Source of the DNA: CAWJHE01 sp964614855
Lineage (GTDB): Bacteria; Chloroflexota; Anaerolineae; Anaerolineales; UBA4823
DNA length: 5,117 nucleotides
Direction: 5' to 3'
NCBI GenBank assembly: GCA_964614855.1
Contig: CAZTMX010000213.1
Span: 1 to 5,117, forward strand
The notes below the pieces were generated by a model. That model was not told the DNA's origin. It was given only the letters and a program-made list of their open reading frames with translations, and searched no databases. Every line of letters begins with the position of its first letter. The first letter of the stretch is position 1. Of the stretch, positions 1 to 5,117 are shown in pieces. Both the position numbers and the translations under genes were made by a program.

Positions 1-575
1 ATTGAATCAAACAAATCTTCATGAAAGCTTGTTCCATCAAATTCATTTGCAAATAATTTCATTTGATAATTCATTATCATCAATATTTGTGATTCGAATT
101 GAAGCAGAATATTTCTAAGTAAATCATGTTTGGAGATATCCCAAATAATTCTGTGAATCTCTAAATCTCTTCGAATAATTAATTGAATATCTTTACTCTG
201 AACCGCTGCGCGCGCGTCGTCGATTGCTCGCCTCAATTTGATAAGATCATCAGGTGTCCTTTGCTCTGCAGCAATCATCACTAAATAACCTTCAATAATA
301 TATCGTGCCGAATAGATTTGCCAGATTTCTTCTGCATTTATCTTTCTTACAGTTGCGCCTTGATTAATACGAAAATCAACTAATCCATCAGCCTCTAATT
401 TCCTCAGGGCTTCTCTGACAGGAGCTCGACTTACTGCCATATCTTTGGCAATTTCCGATTCCAACAATCTAGTCCCAGGCTTTAGTTCGCCCATTGATAA
501 AAGATTCCTCAAGTATTCATAAATTTCTAGGCTTAAGGTTTTTTTATTAATTTTTTTATAATTAGTATGTGTCAT
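1..575 (-). CDS. GntR-family transcriptional regulator, FCD subfamily (partial, C-terminus off the left edge)
   Basis: DNA-binding repressor or activator that probably senses a small carboxylic acid. Translation from the ATG at 575-573 gives 191 residues, open to the edge; the family is usually 210-240 residues, so little is missing. Residues 14-79 form the winged helix-turn-helix, with the signature SRAPVREALRKLEADGLV at 49-66. The FCD ligand domain follows: a conserved Arg at 91 (SARYIIEG), Asp137 and His141 in DLEIH (the metal-binding Asp-x3-His), and His185 near the edge in the position of a later metal ligand. The start is set by the domain alignment; the upstream GACTTGAAGAA is only a weak ribosome-binding site. 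Codons are strongly AT-rich, unlike clpB to the right, which suggests acquisition by transfer. A consensus promoter with palindromic sites lies just upstream, as expected for autoregulation. The family is clear; the effector and target genes are unknown. Confidence 0.93.
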   Translation of the reverse strand, partial: MTHTNYKKINKKTLSLEIYEYLRNLLSMGELKPGTRLLESEIAKDMAVSRAPVREALRKLEADGLVDFRINQGATVRKINAEEIWQIYSARYIIEGYLVMIAAEQRTPDDLIKLRRAIDDARAAVQSKDIQLIIRRDLEIHRIIWDISKHDLLRNILLQFESQILMIMNYQMKLFANEFDGTSFHEDLFDS

Positions 576-604
576 TTCTTCAAGTCTTTCAACATAAGTA
601 ATTA

Positions 605-640
605 ATATAATTGTCGACCGTCTATTGTCGACAATTATAT
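605..640. promoter_or_regulatory. Probable GntR/FCD operator: palindrome plus degenerate tandem copy
   Basis: ATTGTCGACAAT at 624-635 is a perfect 12-bp palindrome. A second copy, ATTGTCGACCGT at 610-621, matches it at 10 of 12 bases and is offset by 14 bp. Because each unit is nearly self-complementary, the pair also reads as a 14-bp perfect inverted repeat (605-618 and 627-640) around 8 nt. TTGT/ACAA half-sites are typical of FCD-type GntR regulators. The first unit overlaps the -10 and likely start point and the second lies in the leader, so autorepression is the natural reading. Confidence 0.7.
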
Positions 641-661
641 AATATTTCAAATTTTTGTCAA
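634..661 (-). promoter_or_regulatory. Sigma-70-type promoter of the GntR regulator
   Basis: On the minus strand a perfect -35 TTGACA (661-656) is followed after 16 nt by a perfect -10 TATAAT (639-634). Transcription should start near 627, giving a leader of about 50 nt before the ATG at 575. The -10 overlaps a palindromic site, so repressor binding there would block RNA polymerase. The hexamers are read directly; activity is inferred. Confidence 0.8.
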
Positions 662-742
662 GATTATTACATTAGAGTGTTTGCACAAAGTCGATGAGCC
701 CACTTGTACCAATTCTACTATTTCCATTTTAAGGGGCAGGAA

Positions 743-1795
743 ATGGATGAACAACTTACAATGAATACAGAGTTCGCACATGAGAAGCTCTAAGAAACGC
801 GTGGGTTGAAGGTCTCAGACAAAAATATCAGACAGTTCAAGATTGCTGGAGTAATCTGAAATCCGAAACGAGCAAAAAAGCCGTCAGTGTACCAAATGCG
901 AGAACGGCGGGTCTGTTTTGGGGAGTTGATACAGACAGATAGCTAAGATCATGCCTTGTTTGAAGAGCGTGGGCCCAAATGTACCCTGTTAGTATTCATC
1001 GATGATGCCACCGGGCAGCTAATGGAATTGTGGTTTGTGCCGGATGAGACCTTTTTTGCCTACTGCGAGGCCACACGGCACTACCTGGAGTGTTACTGCA
1101 AGCCGGTGGCCTTTTACAGCGACAAACATGGCATCTTCAGGGTCAACCAGACACGCTCGCTGGGCCTGTCCACTGGTTCTACCCAGTTTGGCAGAGCGGT
1201 GCAGGAACTGGATATCCAAATCCTGTGTGCTAACACTCCCCAGGCCAAAGGACGCATTGAACGCGCGAACCAGACCCTGCAAGATCGCCTGGTAAAGGAG
1301 CTGCGTTTACGCGGCATTTCGCACATGGAGACCGCCAATGCTTTCTTATCCGAATTTCGGGAAGACTTCAATCATCTTTTTGCCGCTCAACCCCGTAGCA
1401 CTCATAATGCCCACTGCCCTTTGCTCAAAACCGACAATTTGGACCTGATCCTCACTCACCAAGAACCCCGCACTTTGTCCAAAAATTTAACTGCCCAGTT
1501 CAAACATGTCATCTACCAAATCCAATCTAAACGCCCTGGTTATGCTTTGCATAATGCTCAAGTCACTATTCGTGAAAATATCAAAGGAGAAGTTACTATC
1601 CTCTTCAATAATAAACCTTTATCCTACACGATCTACCAAAGGCCCACTCAACAGGCCCAAATTGTGGATTCAAAGACCCTCGATCGCCAGCTCAGAACCC
1701 CCACATCATCAGCTCCTGACCATCACTGGCGTCGCTATGGTCATCATATCAGCGGTAAACCCATGGACGAGGTCTCTTCCCATGCTGCAGACTAA
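743..1795 (+). pseudogene. ISNCY/IS1202-type DDE transposase, N-terminally truncated, three in-frame stops
   Basis: One reading frame resembles ISNCY-type transposases from about 773 to the TAA at 1793-1795. It carries FAHEKL, then ETRGLKVS, NPKRAKK, YQMRERR, FGELIQ, FEERGPKCTLLVFIDDATG, FYSDKHGIFRVN and GRIERANQTLQDRLVKEL. The second catalytic Asp is at 1121-1123 and the Glu at 1259-1261. The first Asp (family motif IDGS) is at 938-940, but is followed by Ser and a stop. Stops interrupt the frame at 791-793 (TAA), 857-859 (TGA) and 944-946 (TAA). The N-terminal helix-turn-helix part, roughly 120-130 residues in relatives, is absent; 743-772 does not resemble the family, although an ATG at 743 lies behind AGGGGCAGGAA. 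The longest open stretch (TTG at 956 to 1795, 279 residues) starts after the first catalytic Asp and cannot make an active enzyme. Family assignment is from remembered motifs; the stops are read directly. Confidence 0.88.
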
Positions 1796-1811
1796 TGTGG
1801 GCTGGTTATTG

Positions 1812-1981
1812 TGTTTTTCGGTTTTGGCCGAAAACAGGGCTAAAGACATAGAGCAGAGCCAGTTTGGTTCTGCCCTGTCTTCGGCCTCGTGTAGCGCTCA
1901 GGTCGCTCTCCAGCGTTGCCCTATCCTCTGCACGAGCGCCTTGAGTCTACTATATCTATTTATCCCCCCTTAGCTTAGGGG
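1812..1981 (+). other. Hairpin-rich, non-coding 3' tail of the IS remnant
   Basis: No gene is recognised here, but several inverted repeats can be read. TTTTCGG (1815-1821) pairs with CCGAAAA (1828-1834) around 6 nt. ACAGGGC (1834-1840) pairs with GCCCTGT (1872-1878) and encloses a hairpin of 1855-1861 with 1865-1871 (one G-U). CTCGTG (1886-1891) pairs with CACGAG (1931-1936), extended by GGC/GCC beyond a one-base bulge. CCCCTTAGCTTAGGGG (1966-1981) is palindromic apart from one T-T position. The segment is more GC-rich than the DNA after it. It may be the IS end, a transcription stop or a structured RNA; the sequence does not decide. Confidence 0.5.
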
Positions 1982-1996
1982 ACATTTCAAATTTAC

Positions 1997-2182
1997 TTTG
2001 ATATACAACCAAATGAAATCAGCTTAATTATTCCAACGTTATCCATATTGCGCCTTTATGATTTTTGATTCTTGCTTAGCTATCATACAGTAAAAATTGA
2101 CGTATAGTATAGCAATCCAATAGGAATTGCGACTAGTAATAACCATTCATATTTCTGATATCTGGAGCTAGTAGAGTAATCA
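1997..2182. other. AT-rich spacer without recognised gene
   Basis: This stretch contains no open frame that I recognise on either strand. It holds a weak dyad with GCAAT/ATTGC arms (2112-2130) and a TTGACG at 2097-2102 without a good -10 partner. It ends where similarity to the antitoxin begins, so it may be filler brought in with the left-hand accessory DNA. Confidence 0.45.
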
Positions 2183-2377
2183 AACTTACTGAGCCACGTG
2201 ACCCACAAAGGCGAGATCGTCATCATCCAACGCGACGGCGAAGAGGATGTGGCGATGATCGCCGTAGCGGAACTCTCTAGCCTGCTGGAAACTGCTTACC
2301 TGCTGCGCTCGCCGGCTAATGCCAGCCGCCTGTTAAGCGCATTACACCGGGCAACAGAGCCCCTATCCCCGATGTAA
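2183..2377 (+). pseudogene. Phd/YefM-type antitoxin, N-terminally truncated remnant
   Basis: The frame ending at TAA 2375-2377 encodes LLSHVTHKGEIVIIQRDGEE followed by a segment with SSLLETAYLLRSPANASRLL. The core ETAYLLRSPANA is a signature of YefM/Axe-type antitoxins of type II toxin-antitoxin systems, which bind DNA through the N-terminal half and neutralise a YoeB/RelE-like RNase through the C-terminal half. About 18 N-terminal residues of the DNA-binding domain (family pattern with SxxRxxLxxLL) are missing: the frame closes upstream at TAA 2177-2179 and the preceding DNA is AT-rich. Possible starts are CTG 2189 or GTG 2198, neither with a clear ribosome-binding site. No toxin gene follows; a terminator and a convergent gene do. 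It is probably a dead remnant cut by the rearrangement that brought in the left-hand DNA. A short expressed protein of about 59 residues is not excluded. Confidence 0.8.
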
Positions 2378-2399
2378 CCAGTCCATCCTAATAGCGCAA

Positions 2400-2430
2400 A
2401 AAAGCCCCACCATTTCCCGGCGGGGCTTTT
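2400..2430 (-). terminator. Rho-independent terminator of the thioredoxin gene
   Basis: The arms 2400-2411 and 2419-2430 form a 12-bp stem with a 7-nt loop. The only imperfect position is A-C in plus-strand RNA but G-U in minus-strand RNA. On the minus strand the stem is followed by six T residues (2403-2398), against four on the plus side. It therefore mainly serves the thioredoxin gene, which stops 26 nt upstream, and may weakly stop plus-strand transcription from the antitoxin remnant. Confidence 0.88.
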
Positions 2431-2456
2431 CCATCTGTCCTCCAGCGCGCTCCCTC

Positions 2457-2990
2457 TTACGCGCGCTTTTCCCTCTTCCACAGCGCCTCTAATTTCGGCG
2501 CCAGGGCCTGCCAGATCGGACAGCGATCCCTTACCGCGGCGAAGACGATCACAGCGCCGATCAGGACCATCATCCAATAGCCGCCGGCGAAGTCGCGCGA
2601 ATAGGCCAGCAGCACCAGCGCCAGCCCGGAGAGGATCCACAGCATGCGGTCCACCAGGCGCACTTTCTTCACCGGTTTGACCCCGCTGATGGCGGCGTCG
2701 AACAGCGCCATCATGTTCGGCAGCGAGGTGACACCGGTCTGGCGCCCAACCTCCACCCCGCCGTTGAAGGCGGCCAGCGTGGGGATGCCGTAGATGCGCA
2801 GGGCGCGCAGCACTTCCTGGTTTTCATCGGCGTTCACCCGCCAGACATCCACCCGCCCGCTGTATTCTTTGTCCAGGCTCTTGAGCATGGGCTCGATGGC
2901 TTTGCAAGGGCCGCACCAGGGCGCCCAAAAATCCACCACCACCGGTCTCGGGCTGGCTTTTAGCTTATCCACGAATTCTTGATAATTCAT
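2457..2990 (-). CDS. Thioredoxin with C-terminal DUF2892-like membrane domain
   Basis: Predicted membrane-anchored thiol-disulfide oxidoreductase of 177 residues. Residues 1-103 are a thioredoxin fold with the active site WCGPCK (Cys26, Cys29), the buried Asp at 20 and the cis-proline at 70 (YGIPT). Ordinary thioredoxins end near residue 105-110. Here a basic linker (105-115) is followed by two hydrophobic helices at about 116-131 and 137-153 and then RCPIWQAL, with Cys157. The two helices plus a CP-aromatic motif resemble DUF2892, the membrane domain of YgaP-type proteins. No signal peptide precedes the thioredoxin domain, so by the positive-inside rule (basic linker, basic tail) it should face the cytoplasm. 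The ATG is supported by GGGAG (3001-2997), 6 nt upstream. It lies downstream of clpB on the same strand after a 170-nt gap and ends at a terminator. Substrate unknown; it could reduce partners at the membrane. Confidence 0.92.
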   Translation of the reverse strand: MNYQEFVDKLKASPRPVVVDFWAPWCGPCKAIEPMLKSLDKEYSGRVDVWRVNADENQEVLRALRIYGIPTLAAFNGGVEVGRQTGVTSLPNMMALFDAAISGVKPVKKVRLVDRMLWILSGLALVLLAYSRDFAGGYWMMVLIGAVIVFAAVRDRCPIWQALAPKLEALWKREKRA

Positions 2991-2996
2991 TTTTTA

Positions 2997-3019
2997 CTCC
3001 CTCGCCTGTCCGTAGACAG
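2997..3019 (-). promoter_or_regulatory. Ribosome-binding site with adjacent small hairpin, thioredoxin gene
   Basis: GGGAG (3001-2997) is a good Shine-Dalgarno sequence 6 nt before the ATG at 2990. Just 5' of it, CTGTC and GACAG (3006-3010 and 3015-3019) form a 5-bp hairpin with a 4-nt loop. The ribosome-binding site supports the chosen start; a role for the hairpin is speculative. Confidence 0.6.
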
Positions 3020-3034
3020 CCGCTACAAAAGTTC

Positions 3035-3060
3035 GGGGCCCGGGTTGACCACCGGACCCC
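3035..3060 (-). terminator. Strong GC-rich hairpin between clpB and the thioredoxin gene, possible terminator
   Basis: Arms 3035-3043 and 3052-3060 form a 9-bp stem around an 8-nt loop. The single imperfect position (3039/3056) is C-A on the plus strand but G-U in minus-strand RNA, so the structure suits the direction of clpB. On the minus strand GAAC and then four T residues follow, a weak tail. It lies about 100 nt after the clpB stop. It could terminate or attenuate clpB transcription before the thioredoxin gene; no clear promoter for the latter was found in the gap. Confidence 0.5.
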
Positions 3061-3161
3061 TGGATGTTTTTCCTGGCAAACCGCCGCTCACCATTTTACC
3101 TTATCGTTCATGGTGATTAGCTACCTTCCTTTGATGCGCAACCCGCCCAAAGGTTACTAAT

Positions 3162-5117
3162 TTAATCCACCAGCTCACCCTGGATGACCTGGGTGAACTC
3201 CAATCCCTCGGCCCCGCGCTCCACGCGCACCACGGCGCCTTCGCTGAACTCTCCGGACAGCAATTTCAGCGCCAGCGGGTCCTGCAGCTCGCGCTGGATG
3301 GCACGCTTGAGCGGGCGGGCGCCGAAATCGGGATCATAGCCCACCTCGGCCAAAAACTCACGCGCGGCTTCACTCACCTCCAGGGTGTAGCCGCGCTCGG
3401 CCAGCAGCGCCGCTACCCGCCGCAGCTGGATATCCACGATCTGGGCGATGTGCTCGCGCCCCAGCGGGTGAAAGATGACGATCTCGTCGATGCGGTTGAG
3501 GAACTCGGGGCGGAAGTGCGCTTGCAGCACCTGCGTGATCATATCCCGGCTCACCTGGCGCCCGCCTTCCCACAGCTGGTTGCCCAGGTTGCTGGTCATG
3601 ATCACCAGCGTGTTACGGAAGTCCACCGTGCGCCCGTGCCCGTCGGTCAGCCGCCCGTCATCCAGCAGCTGCAGCAGCACGTTGAAGACCTCGCTGTGCG
3701 CTTTTTCGATCTCGTCGAACAGCACCACGCTGTAGGGGCGGCGGCGCACGGCTTCGGTGAGCTGCCCGCCTTCATCATACCCCACATAGCCGGGGGGCGC
3801 GCCCACCAGCCGGCTGACGGTGTGCTTTTCCTGGTATTCGCTCATATCGATGCGGATCATCGAGCGCTCGTCGTCGAAGAGGAACTCGGCCAGCGCACGC
3901 GCCAGCTCGGTCTTGCCCACGCCGGTGGGTCCCAGGAAGATAAAGGAGCCGATGGGGCGGTTGGGGTCCTGCAGCCCGGCACGGGCGCGGCGCACGGCGT
4001 TGGATACGGCGCGCAGGGCGTCATCCTGCCCCACCACGCGCTCGCGCAGGCGCTCTTCCATGTGCAGCAGCTTTTCCATCTCGCCTTCCAGCAGGCGCGA
4101 GACCGGGATGCCGGTCCAGCGGGCGACGATCTGGGCGATTTCTTCGGCGTCCACCTCTTCCTTGAGCATGGCGCCGTCCTGCTGCAGCGCTTTCAGATGC
4201 TGTTCGCCCTCGACCAGCTGCGCTTCCAGCTCGCGCAGATCGCCGTAGCGCAGGCGGGCGGCGGTTTCGAGCTGGTTGCTGCGTTCGGCGCGCTCCATCT
4301 CGCCGCGTGCCTGCTCGATCTTTTCCTTGACCGCCTGCAGCCGGCCGATGGCTTCCTTTTCGGTCTGCCAGCGGGCGTGCAGCTGGGTGGATTTTTCGCG
4401 CCAGTCGGCCAGTTCCTGCTCCAGCTTCTCCAGTCGCTCCTTGGAGGCCTTGTCCTTCTCCTTTTGCAGCGCCTGGCGCTCGATCTCGAGCTGCATGATG
4501 GCGCGGTCCACCTCGTCCAGCGCCTGGGGTTTGCTGTCGATCTCGGTGCGCAGGCGGGCGGCGGCCTCGTCGATCAGATCGATGGCCTTGTCCGGCAGGT
4601 GGCGGTCGGCGATATAGCGCTGCGAGAGCGAGGCGGCAGCGATCACAGCGGGGTCGGTGATGCGCACGCCGTGGTGCACTTCGTAGCGCTCCTTCAGTCC
4701 GCGCAGGATGCTGATGGTCTCCTCCACCGAGGGCTCATCCACCACCACCGGCTGGAAGCGCCGCTCCAGGGCGGGGTCTTTTTCCACGTGTTTGCGGTAT
4801 TCGTCCAGGGTGGTGGCGCCGATCATGTGCAGCTCGCCGCGCGCCAGCATGGGCTTGAGCATATTGCCGGCGTCCATGGCGCCTTCGGCGGCGCCGGCGC
4901 CGACCACGGTGTGCATCTCGTCGATAAAGAGCAGGATCTCGCCGGCGGCATCGGTGATCTCCTTGAGTACGGCTTTCAGGCGCTCTTCAAACTCGCCGCG
5001 GTACTTGGCGCCGGCCACCAGGGAGCTCATATCGATCTGCACCAGGCGCTTGTGTTTCAGCCCCTCGGGCACATCGCCGTTGATGATGCGCTGCGCCAGC
5101 CCTTCGACGATGGCGGT
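3162..5117 (-). CDS. clpB: ATP-dependent disaggregase ClpB (partial, N-terminus off the right edge)
   Basis: Hsp100/Clp AAA+ hexamer that threads aggregated proteins through its pore, working with DnaK in the cytoplasm. The frame is open to the edge and gives 651 residues, beginning with the Thr right after the Walker A Lys of the first ATPase domain (TAIVEGLAQRI). About 210 residues (N-domain and start of NBD1) lie outside. Counting from the edge: pore loop KYRGEF 38-43, Walker B LLFIDE 62-67, arginine fingers 119-120 (LERRF), coiled-coil middle domain about 195-325, second Walker A GPTGVGKT 396-403, pore loop GYVGY 443-447, second Walker B VVLFDE 464-469, arginine finger 542, sensor-2 Arg 601 (GARPLKRAI). 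The middle domain of about 130 residues and absence of a ClpP-binding IGF/L loop identify ClpB rather than ClpA or ClpC. All visible catalytic residues are intact and the C-terminus is normal. The GTG at 5072 is internal, not the start. No heat-shock element is visible, as its promoter is outside. Confidence 0.98.
   Translation of the reverse strand, partial: TAIVEGLAQRIINGDVPEGLKHKRLVQIDMSSLVAGAKYRGEFEERLKAVLKEITDAAGEILLFIDEMHTVVGAGAAEGAMDAGNMLKPMLARGELHMIGATTLDEYRKHVEKDPALERRFQPVVVDEPSVEETISILRGLKERYEVHHGVRITDPAVIAAASLSQRYIADRHLPDKAIDLIDEAAARLRTEIDSKPQALDEVDRAIMQLEIERQALQKEKDKASKERLEKLEQELADWREKSTQLHARWQTEKEAIGRLQAVKEKIEQARGEMERAERSNQLETAARLRYGDLRELEAQLVEGEQHLKALQQDGAMLKEEVDAEEIAQIVARWTGIPVSRLLEGEMEKLLHMEERLRERVVGQDDALRAVSNAVRRARAGLQDPNRPIGSFIFLGPTGVGKTELARALAEFLFDDERSMIRIDMSEYQEKHTVSRLVGAPPGYVGYDEGGQLTEAVRRRPYSVVLFDEIEKAHSEVFNVLLQLLDDGRLTDGHGRTVDFRNTLVIMTSNLGNQLWEGGRQVSRDMITQVLQAHFRPEFLNRIDEIVIFHPLGREHIAQIVDIQLRRVAALLAERGYTLEVSEAAREFLAEVGYDPDFGARPLKRAIQRELQDPLALKLLSGEFSEGAVVRVERGAEGLEFTQVIQGELVD

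Larger units (their letters stand above)
743..1996 (+). mobile_element. Remnant of an ISNCY-type insertion sequence, left end lost
   Basis: The relic comprises the decayed transposase and probably its 3' tail. The C-terminal end of the transposase looks intact. About 170 nt downstream, CCCCTTAGCTTAGGGG (1966-1981) runs into GACATTTCAAATTTAC, a plausible right terminus. No matching inverted terminal repeat is visible at the left, consistent with loss of the left end together with the N-terminal coding part. Both outer limits are estimates. Confidence 0.5.

Noticed and set aside
606..611. TATAAT on the plus strand as a divergent promoter toward the IS remnant
   Set aside because: It is the mirror of the inverted repeat and has no -35 match at the correct distance.
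716..742. Left terminal inverted repeat of the IS (CCCCTTA shared with the right end on the opposite strand)
   Set aside because: Only seven bases agree and the match does not extend, so it cannot be separated from chance.
1506..1973. Open frame of 155 codons on the plus strand, partly beyond the transposase stop
   Set aside because: It overlaps the transposase in another frame, shows no recognisable family or domain, and its end lies in the hairpin-rich tail.
2097..2126. Plus-strand promoter beginning with TTGACG upstream of the antitoxin remnant
   Set aside because: No acceptable -10 hexamer lies 16-18 nt downstream.
3088..3111. Seven-codon ORF MNDKVKW on the minus strand behind AAGGAAGG
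   Set aside because: Such short frames arise by chance; no leader-peptide logic such as a regulatory codon run is visible.
4276..4617. Serine-rich open frames on the plus strand across clpB
   Set aside because: They are antisense shadows of a conserved GC-rich gene.
5070..5072. GTG as the start of ClpB
   Set aside because: The same frame continues to the window edge with conserved ClpB residues (TAIVEGLAQRI), so this codon is internal.
1..5117. CRISPR array, tRNA or rRNA genes
   Set aside because: No regularly spaced repeats, cloverleaf patterns or ribosomal RNA sequences were seen on either strand.

Overview
The window joins two unlike pieces of DNA. The right part (about 2185 to 5117) is GC-rich and holds well-conserved housekeeping genes: a thioredoxin with a membrane tail and the C-terminal three quarters of the disaggregase ClpB, both on the minus strand. 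The left part (1 to about 2185) is AT-rich to mixed and looks like an accessory or decaying region. It holds a partial GntR/FCD regulator, a broken ISNCY-type transposase and an AT-rich spacer. The boundary falls inside a Phd/YefM-type antitoxin gene that has lost its N-terminus. Style of ClpB, the thioredoxin-DUF2892 fusion and the IS type would fit an environmental GC-rich bacterium such as an Anaerolineae-like Chloroflexota, but this is an impression and no marker in the window proves it.

Layout: 1-575 (minus) GntR/FCD regulator, C-terminus beyond the left edge. 605-661 consensus sigma-70 promoter (TTGACA, 16 nt, TATAAT) for that gene, overlapped by palindromic ATTGTCGACAAT-type sites. 743-1795 (plus) transposase relic with three in-frame stops. 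1796-1981 hairpin-rich tail, probably the right end of the insertion sequence. 1997-2182 AT-rich, no gene recognised. 2183-2377 (plus) antitoxin remnant. 2400-2430 terminator between convergent genes. 2457-2990 (minus) thioredoxin-DUF2892. 2991-3161 intergenic with a strong hairpin. 3162-5117 (minus) clpB, N-terminus beyond the right edge.

How the genes relate: clpB and the thioredoxin gene are co-directional, and both concern protein quality (disaggregation; disulfide reduction). The 170-nt gap with a hairpin argues against tight coupling. The regulator appears self-regulated through operators in its own promoter. What it controls is not visible, because its divergent side is occupied by the dead transposase. 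I see no convincing new defence or mobile system. The most informative items are the mosaic junction, the uneven decay of the transposase, the operator/promoter architecture and the domain fusion in the thioredoxin.
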